Below the pieces are notes generated by a model that saw nothing but the letters and a program-made list of their open reading frames with translations, ran no database searches and was not told the DNA's origin. A stretch of DNA of 5,059 nucleotides from Candidatus Desulfofervidaceae bacterium (GTDB lineage Bacteria > Desulfobacterota > Desulfofervidia > Desulfofervidales > Desulfofervidaceae), in contig JAGHCL010000209.1 of the NCBI GenBank assembly GCA_021160485.1, positions 1-5,059 of the forward strand. Reading direction: 5' to 3'. The position numbers and the translations under genes were made by a program. Below, piece by piece: positions 1 through 5,059 of this stretch. Every line of letters starts with the position of its first letter. Within the stretch, counting starts at the first letter, position 1.

Positions 1-924
1 CCAGTATATGTTGTAGGTCACAAAAGTCCGGATACAGATTCGGTATGTGCGGCTATTGCCTATGCGCATTTAAAAAAGCAGCTGGGTATGGATGCCGTGC
101 CTGCAGTCCAGGGTGATTTAAATCCAGAAACTGCTTTTGTCTTGGAAAAATTCGGCGTAGCTGCTCCAGAAGTCTTGACCGATGGAGCAGGAAAACAGGT
201 AATTTTGGTAGATCACAGTGACAAATCTCAGAGTCTGGATAATATTGACCAGGCAGAAATTGTAGAAGTAGTTGATCATCATAAAATCGGTGATATTACT
301 ACTCCTAATCCGATTTTCTTCTTATCTGCCCCTGTGGGTTGCAGCTGTACTGTAATCAAGGTGCTCTATGATTATCATGGAGTGGAAATTCCTAAAGACA
401 TTGCCGGTATTATGCTTTGTGCCATTTTGAGCGATACAGTTATTTTTAAATCGGCAACAAAAACAGACAAGGATGTGGAGATTGCTAAGGCACTGGCCCA
501 AATTGCCGGTGTAGATGATCCGGAAGCCTTGGGTATGGATATGTTTAAGGCAAAATCCGATGTGGCTGGAAAACTGCCACGTGACTTAATCTTCCGCGAT
601 TTTAAAGACTTTGATATGAGCGGCAAGAAAGTAGGTATTGGTCAGATTGAAGTAGTTGACCTTTCTCTGTTAGATGATTTGAAAGACGGCATTTATGAAG
701 AAATGAAAAAAGTCAAAGAAGAAGGTGGTCGTCACAGTGTGTTCCTTATGTTAACTGATATTATGAAAGAAGGAACTGAACTTTTGGTTGTTTCTGACGA
801 CCCTGCTGTAGTAGAAAAGGCCTTTGGTAAGGCCTTAGAAGGCCGCTCCGTTTGGCTTGATGGAGTGATGAGCCGTAAGAAACAAGTTGTGCCTCCATTC
901 CAGAAGGCTTTTACCGAAATTTAG
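1..924 (+). CDS. ppaC: Manganese-dependent (family II, DHH-type) inorganic pyrophosphatase, 5' end just outside window
   Basis: Cytoplasmic enzyme that hydrolyses pyrophosphate to two phosphates, pulling biosynthetic reactions forward. The frame is open from base 1, and its second residue begins VYVVGHKSPDTDS, the family's N-terminal metal motif. The start codon is therefore missing by about two residues and the internal Met at base 88 is not the start. Counting codons from base 1, the expected metal ligands are all present: H7, D11, D13, D71 (VDH), H93 of the DHH motif (VVDHHKIGD) and D145 (LSDT). Spacing matches the Bacillus subtilis enzyme with a constant offset after the N-terminus. The C-terminal domain ends with the substrate-binding signature SRKKQVVPP (codons 291-299). 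The 307 visible residues fit the compact form without inserted CBS domains, so no adenine-nucleotide regulation is expected. The VDH motif continues as SDKSQS where many homologues have NE. Family assignment is very secure. Confidence 0.97.
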   Translation, partial: PVYVVGHKSPDTDSVCAAIAYAHLKKQLGMDAVPAVQGDLNPETAFVLEKFGVAAPEVLTDGAGKQVILVDHSDKSQSLDNIDQAEIVEVVDHHKIGDITTPNPIFFLSAPVGCSCTVIKVLYDYHGVEIPKDIAGIMLCAILSDTVIFKSATKTDKDVEIAKALAQIAGVDDPEALGMDMFKAKSDVAGKLPRDLIFRDFKDFDMSGKKVGIGQIEVVDLSLLDDLKDGIYEEMKKVKEEGGRHSVFLMLTDIMKEGTELLVVSDDPAVVEKAFGKALEGRSVWLDGVMSRKKQVVPPFQKAFTEI

Positions 925-933
925 GCTTAAAAA

Positions 934-965
934 TTAAGGGGGTAGATTCATGCTACCCCCATTAA
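934..965 (+). promoter_or_regulatory. Hairpin enclosing the Shine-Dalgarno and start codon of the M23 peptidase gene
   Basis: The arm GGGGGTAG (938-945) pairs perfectly with CTACCCCC (953-960) around a 7-base loop, ATTCATG. TTAA on each side (934-937 and 962-965) can lengthen the stem to 12 bp with one bulged A at 961. The loop contains the ATG at 950. The left arm carries AAGGGGGT (936-943), a near-match to the consensus AAGGAGGT, placed 6 bases before that ATG. On the plus strand the hairpin is followed by ATTAAAAATC, not a U-tract, so it is not a normal terminator for ppaC. Read on the minus strand it is followed by TTAATTTTT, which is terminator-like. Pairing and positions are seen directly; a role in translation control or antisense termination is inference. 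Confidence 0.6.
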
Positions 966-2266
966 AAATCATGTCAATCTTAAGAACACTTCCTTCTTTG
1001 AAGAAAAGAGGTTTTGTCTTCATTTTATGTGTCAGTTTTGCTGTCATTTTTATCTACACTCAAAATAGAAATTTGGAGTCAGCCCTGCTGGTTCCACCTG
1101 CATTTGATTATTTTGGCTGGAAGCAATCGGAGCTATCCAGGCAAGAAGAGAGAGAACATATATTTAAAAAGAATGAGAGTCTCTATCAGGTATTGGTAGA
1201 AAGATACCATCTTCCTTCTTATTTAGCTTATGAACTTGGCCAGAAGATAGAAAAGGTAATTCCTGTAAATAAAATCAAACCCGGATATAAACTTCGTCTG
1301 ATCTTTAGTCAGAACATATTGACACAATGTATCATTTCGCCATCTATGCAGACAAAATATATCTTTACCATCACCCCGTATGGAATAACATATGCTGTAA
1401 GCAAGACCCCAAGTCATGTTTTTTTAACCGTGGCCGAAGGAAAAATAAAAACGAACCTCTATAATTCTGCCCTGGATCATCACATTGAACCCCAACTTAT
1501 ATTAACTCTGGCCGATATTTTTGCCTGGGACATAGACTTTTTTACTGATTTGCGCCCGGGAGACAAATATCAATTTGTGTATGAAAAGATATTTGCCGGG
1601 GGAAAGTTCATTCGCAATGGGCGGATTTTAGCGGCTAAATTTGTCAATCAGGGTCGTGTATTTGAGGCCTATTACTTTGAGACCTCTGAAGGGAAAGGAG
1701 GTTACTACGATGCTAGAGGCAATTCTTTACGTAAGGCCTTTTTAAAGGCTCCTTTGCGCTTTAAACGTATCAGTTCTTACTTTTCCTATCACCGCCGCCA
1801 TCCTATTTTGGGAATCGTCCGACCTCACCTCGGCATAGATTATGCTGCCCCTATTGGGACTCCGGTAGAAGCAATTGCGGATGGAAGAATTGTTTTTATT
1901 GGCTGGAATGACGGTTTTGGCAAATTTATAAAAATCAGACACAATCATATCTATACAAGCACGTATGGTCACCTTTCCCGTTTTGCTAGAGGATTGAGGC
2001 GGGGTAGTCACGTGAAGCAGGGACAGGTGATTGGATATGTGGGAAAGACAGGCCTAGCCACAGGCCCCCATTTAGACTTTCGCTTTCTAAAAAACGGGAG
2101 ATTTATTAATTATCTACGATTCAAATCTCCAGTAGGAAAGCCCCTTCCTAAGAAATATCGCACTTGCTTTAAAGAACAGGTGGCAAGACTGAAGGCCATT
2201 TTGGAACAACCCAATAGATATGCCCGATTATACCTTGGCGATGTAATTGACAATCGCCTTAATTAA
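950..2266 (+). CDS. Membrane-anchored M23 family metallopeptidase, MepM/Csd3-like murein endopeptidase
   Basis: Probable peptidoglycan DD-endopeptidase that cuts peptide cross-links to let the wall expand. A basic stretch (LKKR, residues 17-20) precedes one hydrophobic segment (about 21-37), which predicts an inner-membrane anchor with the rest in the periplasm. Residues about 73-120 resemble a LysM/OapA-like domain. Residues 170-213, with FAWDIDFFTDLRPGDKYQF, match the Csd3-type second N-terminal domain that shields the active site in relatives. The catalytic M23 domain spans about 273-390: HLGID gives H293 and D297, YGHLS gives H341, and GPHLDFR gives H374 and D376. The last motif is normally HLH, so the third zinc ligand is Asp here. 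The start at 950 is chosen because AAGGGGGT lies 6 bases upstream; the in-frame ATG at 971 has no such site. It lies 25 bases after ppaC and may be cotranscribed. Its end overlaps the cobA-hemD gene by 39 bases in opposite orientation. The family is secure; activity and substrate are inferred. Confidence 0.93.
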   Translation: MLPPLKIMSILRTLPSLKKRGFVFILCVSFAVIFIYTQNRNLESALLVPPAFDYFGWKQSELSRQEEREHIFKKNESLYQVLVERYHLPSYLAYELGQKIEKVIPVNKIKPGYKLRLIFSQNILTQCIISPSMQTKYIFTITPYGITYAVSKTPSHVFLTVAEGKIKTNLYNSALDHHIEPQLILTLADIFAWDIDFFTDLRPGDKYQFVYEKIFAGGKFIRNGRILAAKFVNQGRVFEAYYFETSEGKGGYYDARGNSLRKAFLKAPLRFKRISSYFSYHRRHPILGIVRPHLGIDYAAPIGTPVEAIADGRIVFIGWNDGFGKFIKIRHNHIYTSTYGHLSRFARGLRRGSHVKQGQVIGYVGKTGLATGPHLDFRFLKNGRFINYLRFKSPVGKPLPKKYRTCFKEQVARLKAILEQPNRYARLYLGDVIDNRLN

Positions 2267-3748
2267 GGCCTCAATGGTATATTTTTCTGGCATAACATCT
2301 ACTTTCAAACCCAAATCCTGAGCTGTCTTAGCTGTAATCGGGCCGATACAGGCAATCGTCACATCTTCTAATAAATCTGACAGAGATTCAGGGTTTACCA
2401 ATTGCGCCAGATGTTTCACCGTAGAAGAACTGGTAAAGGTAATAATATCTACCCCTTTAATTAAAAGTTTCTTAAATTCTTCTTTTTTTACTTCTGGCAA
2501 CACGGTCCGATAGGTGGGCACTACTTCTACCTCTGCACCTGCGGATTGCAGGGTTACAGGCAAAACATCTCTTGCCTTTTCTGCCCGGGGAAGTAAGATT
2601 CTTTTCCTTTTTATACCTGCCTTTGTCAGTGTTTCGGCTAGTGCTTCGGCCCGGAATTCTCCTGGCATAATATCAGGTTTTATCCCCCAGTCCTGAAGGG
2701 CTTCAGCTGTTTTTTCGCCAATAACACCTATCTTTACGCCTGCCAACGCCCGCACATCTTTCCCTAGGTATTCCAAACGCTCGCGAAAATAAACCACTCC
2801 ATTTACACTCGTAAAAAGGCACCAGTCATATTGGTTTAATTTCGTAATGGCCTTATCTAACGCCTCCCAGCTTGCAGGCGGGGCAATCTCAATGGTAGGG
2901 AATATATAACACCGTGCCCCTAAATCCTGAAGTTGTTTTACCATTAAACTTGCTTGTCCCTGTGCTCGTGTCACCAAAATCTTTTTACCAAATAGCGGCT
3001 TCTTTTCCCACCAATTGAGAAGTTCTCTCAATTCTACAACTCTGCCTACGACAATGATTGCCGGTGGTCTGATGGCTGCCTTTTCTGCTTCCGCCACAAT
3101 ATTACTTAATGTGCCCCTTACAGTTTGTTGTTCAGGTAATGTTCCCCAACGGATGATGGCCACTGGGGTTTCAGGAGAACGACCGTGAGAAATAAGCTGG
3201 TCAACAATTAAGGGCAAATGACCCACTCCCATAAGGAAGACAAGCGTATCCACACCCGTTGCCAGTTTTTCCCAGTTGATGGCCGAGTCTTTTTTGGTTG
3301 GGTCCTCGTGTCCGGTAATAAAGGCCACAGAAGAGGCATAAGCACGATGGGTTAAGGGAACACCAGCATAAGCGGGCACAGCTATAGCCGTGGTTACACC
3401 AGGCACAACTTCAAAGGAGATGCCATTTTTAATCAGTTCTTCTGCTTCTTCGCCCCCACGGCCAAAAATAAAAGGGTCTCCACCTTTAAGGCGGACTACC
3501 ATCTTACCCTCTTGGGCCTTTTTAACCAATAAAGCATTAATTTCTTCTTGCGAAAGGGTATGGCGACCGGCTGTTTTACCCACATAGATTTTTTCGGCCT
3601 GCGGTGCATAATCTAAAAGTTGAGGATGGGCTAAATAATCATAGATAACAACTTCTGCCTTTTCTAAAAGCCTTTTGGCCTTTAGGGTAAGCAATTCAGG
3701 GTCTCCAGGTCCTGCTCCTATTAGATAAACTTTAGCTGTTGTTCGCAT
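2228..3748 (-). CDS. cobA-hemD: Bifunctional uroporphyrinogen-III C-methyltransferase / uroporphyrinogen-III synthase (CobA-HemD fusion)
   Basis: Cytoplasmic tetrapyrrole enzyme of 506 residues with two fused domains. Residues 6-245 are the SAM-dependent methyltransferase (SUMT): GAGPGDPELLTLKA (11-24), D37, RLKGGDPFIFGRGGEE (86-101), PGVTTA (116-121), PLTHR (131-135), TGHED (145-149) and PPAIIVVGRVVEL (228-240). Residues about 252-506 are uroporphyrinogen-III synthase: KKILVTRAQGQA (255-266), FTSVNGV (312-318), GVIGEKTAEAL (341-351), DIITFTSSSTV (434-444), and a conserved end with IGPITAKTA followed by YTIEAL. HemD closes hydroxymethylbilane with inversion of ring D; CobA methylates C2 and C7 to give precorrin-2. 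Both domains look intact. No NirC/CysG-like dehydrogenase-chelatase domain is present, so siroheme completion must be encoded elsewhere. The start codon lies inside the last codons of hemC (17-base overlap), so coupled translation is likely. The fusion is common in anaerobic Desulfobacterota and Clostridia, from family knowledge. Confidence 0.97.
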   Translation of the reverse strand: MRTTAKVYLIGAGPGDPELLTLKAKRLLEKAEVVIYDYLAHPQLLDYAPQAEKIYVGKTAGRHTLSQEEINALLVKKAQEGKMVVRLKGGDPFIFGRGGEEAEELIKNGISFEVVPGVTTAIAVPAYAGVPLTHRAYASSVAFITGHEDPTKKDSAINWEKLATGVDTLVFLMGVGHLPLIVDQLISHGRSPETPVAIIRWGTLPEQQTVRGTLSNIVAEAEKAAIRPPAIIVVGRVVELRELLNWWEKKPLFGKKILVTRAQGQASLMVKQLQDLGARCYIFPTIEIAPPASWEALDKAITKLNQYDWCLFTSVNGVVYFRERLEYLGKDVRALAGVKIGVIGEKTAEALQDWGIKPDIMPGEFRAEALAETLTKAGIKRKRILLPRAEKARDVLPVTLQSAGAEVEVVPTYRTVLPEVKKEEFKKLLIKGVDIITFTSSSTVKHLAQLVNPESLSDLLEDVTIACIGPITAKTAQDLGLKVDVMPEKYTIEALIKAIVNYIAKV

Positions 3749-4664
3749 AGATTTCTGCTAAAACCTCCTTTGCTCCTTGTTTTAAGAGGATTTCTGCCAG
3801 TTTTTGACCCAAGTCTTCCGCTGCTTCCGCCGCTCCTTTAAGGGTTTCTTTAAAGAAACGTTTTCCTTCAACGTCTGCTACCAACCCTGTGATTTCTATC
3901 TGGTCTTCACGATAAACTGCGTAAGCAGCGATGGGCACCTGACAGCCACCTTCTAATCTGGCCAAAAAGGCCCTTTCACTCTTAGTGGCCAGAGCTGTAG
4001 GTAAGTGATTTAAGGGAGCAATAAAATCTAACCACTTTTTATCTTCCCTAATTTCTATACCCAAAGCCCCCTGTCCAATGGCAGGTAAAATGATATCTGG
4101 GGAGAGATACTCACTAATCTTATCGGCCATGTTCATCCTTTTTAAGCCTGCACTAGCTAGAATAATGGCATCCAGATTTTGCTCTTTCATCTTGCGCAGA
4201 CGTGTATCAACGTTTCCTCGCAAAGGCAAAATAGAAAACTGGGGATTATAATGGAGCAATTGTGCCTGGCGTCGCAGGCTGCTTGTGCCAATGCGGGCGT
4301 CCGGAGGAAGCTGGGAAAAAGAAATATTGTTTTTTGTAATTAAGGCATCCCTAGGGTCTTCTCTCTCGGTAATAGCCCCCAGGCAAAGGCCTTCAGGTAA
4401 AACCGTGGGCACATCTTTAAGGCTGTGAACAGCCAGGTCAATTTCTTCTTTTTGCAAGGCCTCCTCAATTTCCTTGACAAACAATCCCTTTCCGCCAACC
4501 TTGGCAAGAGGCACGTCAAGAATTTTATCTCCCTGGGTTTTAATAATGGTAATTTCAACTTCTATACCAGGGTAAATTGTTTTTAACTGAGAAGCAACCC
4601 AGTTTGTTTGTTTTAAAGCCAGGGCACTGCCGCGTGTACCGATGCGAACGGTCTTAAGGCTCAT
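3732..4664 (-). CDS. hemC: Hydroxymethylbilane synthase (porphobilinogen deaminase)
   Basis: Cytoplasmic enzyme that joins four porphobilinogen molecules into hydroxymethylbilane, the substrate of the HemD domain encoded next. The 310 residues match the family's usual length of about 310. N-terminal motif VRIGTRGSALAL (residues 6-17); catalytic aspartate D84 in AVHSLKDVPT; substrate-binding arginines R131 and R132 in GTSSLRRQ; LRGNVDTRL (148-156); PAIGQGALGIE (194-204). The dipyrromethane cofactor is attached to C241 in LEGGCQVPIAAYA. These residues sit within one position of the Escherichia coli numbering, so the enzyme should be active. The start at 4664 is supported by AGGAGG at 4671-4676, six bases upstream. 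It begins 25 bases after the fmdB-family stop and its last 17 bases overlap cobA-hemD, giving a compact operon. Nothing looks broken or unusual. Confidence 0.98.
   Translation of the reverse strand: MSLKTVRIGTRGSALALKQTNWVASQLKTIYPGIEVEITIIKTQGDKILDVPLAKVGGKGLFVKEIEEALQKEEIDLAVHSLKDVPTVLPEGLCLGAITEREDPRDALITKNNISFSQLPPDARIGTSSLRRQAQLLHYNPQFSILPLRGNVDTRLRKMKEQNLDAIILASAGLKRMNMADKISEYLSPDIILPAIGQGALGIEIREDKKWLDFIAPLNHLPTALATKSERAFLARLEGGCQVPIAAYAVYREDQIEITGLVADVEGKRFFKETLKGAAEAAEDLGQKLAEILLKQGAKEVLAEIYANNS
3764..3769 (-). promoter_or_regulatory. Ribosome binding site of cobA-hemD, unusually long spacer
   Basis: On the minus strand AGGAGG (within AAAGGAGGT) lies inside the hemC coding sequence, 15 bases before the ATG at 3748. 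That is longer than the usual 5-9. An in-frame TAG four codons upstream excludes an earlier start, and no ATG, GTG or TTG closer to the SYGAGPGD-type motif is available, so the start at 3748 stands. Ribosomes finishing hemC terminate just beyond this ATG, so reinitiation may matter more than the distant SD. Confidence 0.6.
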
Positions 4665-4689
4665 CCAGAGCCTCCTAACGGCAGGTGGC

Positions 4690-4704
4690 TCAGCTTACAG
4701 CTGA
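4690..4704 (-). other. Small perfect stem-loop at the end of the FmdB-family gene
   Basis: TCAGCT (4690-4695) and AGCTGA (4699-4704) are perfect inverted repeats around a 3-base loop. On the minus strand the structure includes the TGA stop of the FmdB-family gene, and lies about 14 bases before the hemC Shine-Dalgarno. No U-tract follows, so it is not an intrinsic terminator. It could mark an mRNA processing or stability point inside the operon, or be chance; only the repeat itself is seen. Confidence 0.35.
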
Positions 4705-4902
4705 ACATGTGCTACAGCTTTTGCTGGATGTAGTAGAAGTATTGGTCTTATTACTCCCTGGCCCAAAACTAAAACTACAGGCCGAGAGTAATCTGGTCAA
4801 ATTTGTTCCCTGGCATTTGGGGCAAGTAATTTTATCGTTGCTTCTTACTAAACACTCAAACCGATGTCCACAATCGCCGCATACATATTCATAAATAGGC
4901 AT
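4690..4902 (-). CDS. FmdB-family small zinc-ribbon protein
   Basis: A 70-residue protein starting MPIYEYVCGDCGHRFE, the hallmark of the FmdB (putative regulatory) zinc-ribbon family. Two CxxC knuckles, C8/C11 (CGDC) and C27/C30 (CPKC), should bind one zinc ion. Residues 20-42 contain the usual NLTRLLSA end of the fold. The remaining tail (about 43-70) is rich in Ser and Thr, low in complexity, and adds cysteines at 63 and 66 (CSTC), besides C17 and C42. The start is supported by GAGGAGG (4910-4916), seven bases upstream. It is the first visible gene of the unit leading into hemC. The name comes from a gene next to a Methylophilus formamidase; the true function of most members is unknown, and a role in transcription control of the heme genes would be speculation. 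Family assignment is secure, function is not. Confidence 0.92.
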   Translation of the reverse strand: MPIYEYVCGDCGHRFECLVRSNDKITCPKCQGTNLTRLLSACSFSFGPGSNKTNTSTTSSKSCSTCSAVS

Positions 4903-4923
4903 TCACGTTCCTCCTCAGCTTTT

Positions 4924-4941
4924 GTGTTAAGGTATTTACAC
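4924..4941. promoter_or_regulatory. Operator-like imperfect palindrome in the leader of the fmdB-hemC-cobA/hemD unit
   Basis: GTGTTAAGGTATTTACAC has outer arms of 7 bases (GTGTTAA and TTTACAC) that match at 6 of 7 positions as inverted repeats. It sits 8 bases upstream of the FmdB Shine-Dalgarno and at about +1 to +18 relative to the putative promoter, where a repressor would block transcription. The symmetry is seen; a binding protein is not identified. Confidence 0.35.
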
Positions 4942-4948
4942 CTCTATT

Positions 4949-4977
4949 TTTCTAACCATTTTCTAAAAAATGTGCAA
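4949..4977 (-). promoter_or_regulatory. Possible sigma-70 promoter for the fmdB-hemC-cobA/hemD unit
   Basis: On the minus strand TTGCAC (4977-4972) matches 4 of 6 bases of the -35 consensus, and TAGAAA (4954-4949) matches 4 of 6 of the -10 consensus, with the ideal spacing of 17. Predicted transcription would begin near 4942, about 40 bases before the FmdB start codon. The surrounding A/T-rich sequence favours chance matches, so this is tentative. Confidence 0.35.
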
Positions 4978-5059
4978 GGGGTAGAAGCATAAATGCGTAG
5001 ATGAAAAAGTCATTTTTTTCTCAGACCCGTTCATGGGCTAACAAGAGCAAAATATTATC
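4978..5059. other. Unassigned right-edge sequence
   Basis: This A/T-rich stretch has no complete gene. Two frames run off the edge. On the minus strand 12 codons are open from 5059 to a TGA at 5021-5023 and could be the tail of an upstream gene. On the plus strand an ATG at 5001 opens 19 codons starting MKKSFFSQT, but no Shine-Dalgarno precedes it at a normal distance. Neither can be recognised from so few residues. A short run of A's and a run of seven T's (about 5012-5019) are present without a strong GC hairpin. Confidence 0.3.

Noticed and set aside
88..90. ATG at 88 as the start of the pyrophosphatase
   Set aside because: The essential N-terminal metal motif GHKSPDTDS lies upstream in the same open frame, so the true start is left of base 1.
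938..960. Intrinsic terminator for ppaC on the plus strand
   Set aside because: The hairpin is strong, but the following bases are ATTAAAAATC with no U-tract, and the structure contains the next gene's start.
971..973. Alternative start codon for the M23 peptidase
   Set aside because: It is in frame and would keep the membrane anchor, but no Shine-Dalgarno lies upstream; 950 has AAGGGGGT at proper spacing.
1734..1748. Inverted repeat GCCTTT/AAAGGC as a terminator
   Set aside because: It lies within the M23 coding region, has only a 2-base loop, and lacks a U-tract on either strand.
1742..2011. Minus-strand open frame opposite the M23 catalytic domain
   Set aside because: It lies entirely within a conserved coding domain on the other strand and has no recognisable motifs.
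4685..4894. Plus-strand open frame opposite the FmdB-family gene
   Set aside because: It mirrors the zinc-ribbon gene on the other strand, resembles no family and has no ribosome site; the minus-strand frame has clear motifs.
5001..5059. Start of a divergent plus-strand gene (MKKSFFSQT...)
   Set aside because: Only 19 codons are visible, there is no ribosome site at normal distance, and no family can be recognised; it stays unresolved.
5021..5059. 3' end of an upstream minus-strand gene (12 codons then TGA)
   Set aside because: It could be the tail of another operon member, but 12 codons open by chance too often and give no recognisable motif.
1..5059. A hidden defence, mobile or CRISPR-like system
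   Set aside because: No transposase, integrase, direct repeats, spacers or unknown large genes are present; all long frames belong to known housekeeping families.

Overview
The window is a short stretch of bacterial housekeeping DNA with five recognisable protein genes and very little non-coding sequence. GC content by eye is in the low 40s percent. The combination of genes suggests an anaerobic Gram-negative bacterium of the Desulfobacterota / former Deltaproteobacteria kind: a family II (Mn-dependent) pyrophosphatase, a membrane-anchored MepM/Csd3-type M23 murein endopeptidase, a fused uroporphyrinogen-III methyltransferase/synthase, and an FmdB-type zinc ribbon. This placement is inferred from gene content only and is not a species call.

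Left half, plus strand. Positions 1-924 hold nearly all of ppaC, the family II inorganic pyrophosphatase; only about the first two codons lie outside the window. Twenty-five bases later a 438-residue membrane-anchored M23 metallopeptidase begins (950-2266). Its Shine-Dalgarno sequence lies in the stem, and its start codon in the loop, of a strong GC-rich hairpin (934-965).

Right half, minus strand, read from right to left. A short leader with a possible sigma-70 promoter and an operator-like imperfect palindrome (about 4924-4977) is followed by an FmdB-family zinc-ribbon protein (4690-4902). Then come hemC, hydroxymethylbilane synthase (3732-4664), and a cobA-hemD fusion (2228-3748). Gaps are 25 bases and then a 17-base overlap, so the three genes look like one operon. 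HemC makes the linear tetrapyrrole hydroxymethylbilane. The HemD half closes it to uroporphyrinogen III, and the CobA half methylates that to precorrin-2, the branch point to siroheme, cobalamin and the alternative (siroheme-dependent) heme route.

The two blocks converge and overlap tail to tail by 39 bases (2228-2266), with no visible terminator for either. I see no mobile element, CRISPR array, tRNA, rRNA or new defence-like system. The most interesting signals are the start-codon hairpin of the M23 gene, which in the opposite direction looks like a terminator for antisense read-through from the heme operon, the HxH-to-HxD change in the M23 zinc site, and the convergent overlap. The last ~80 bases at the right edge could not be assigned.
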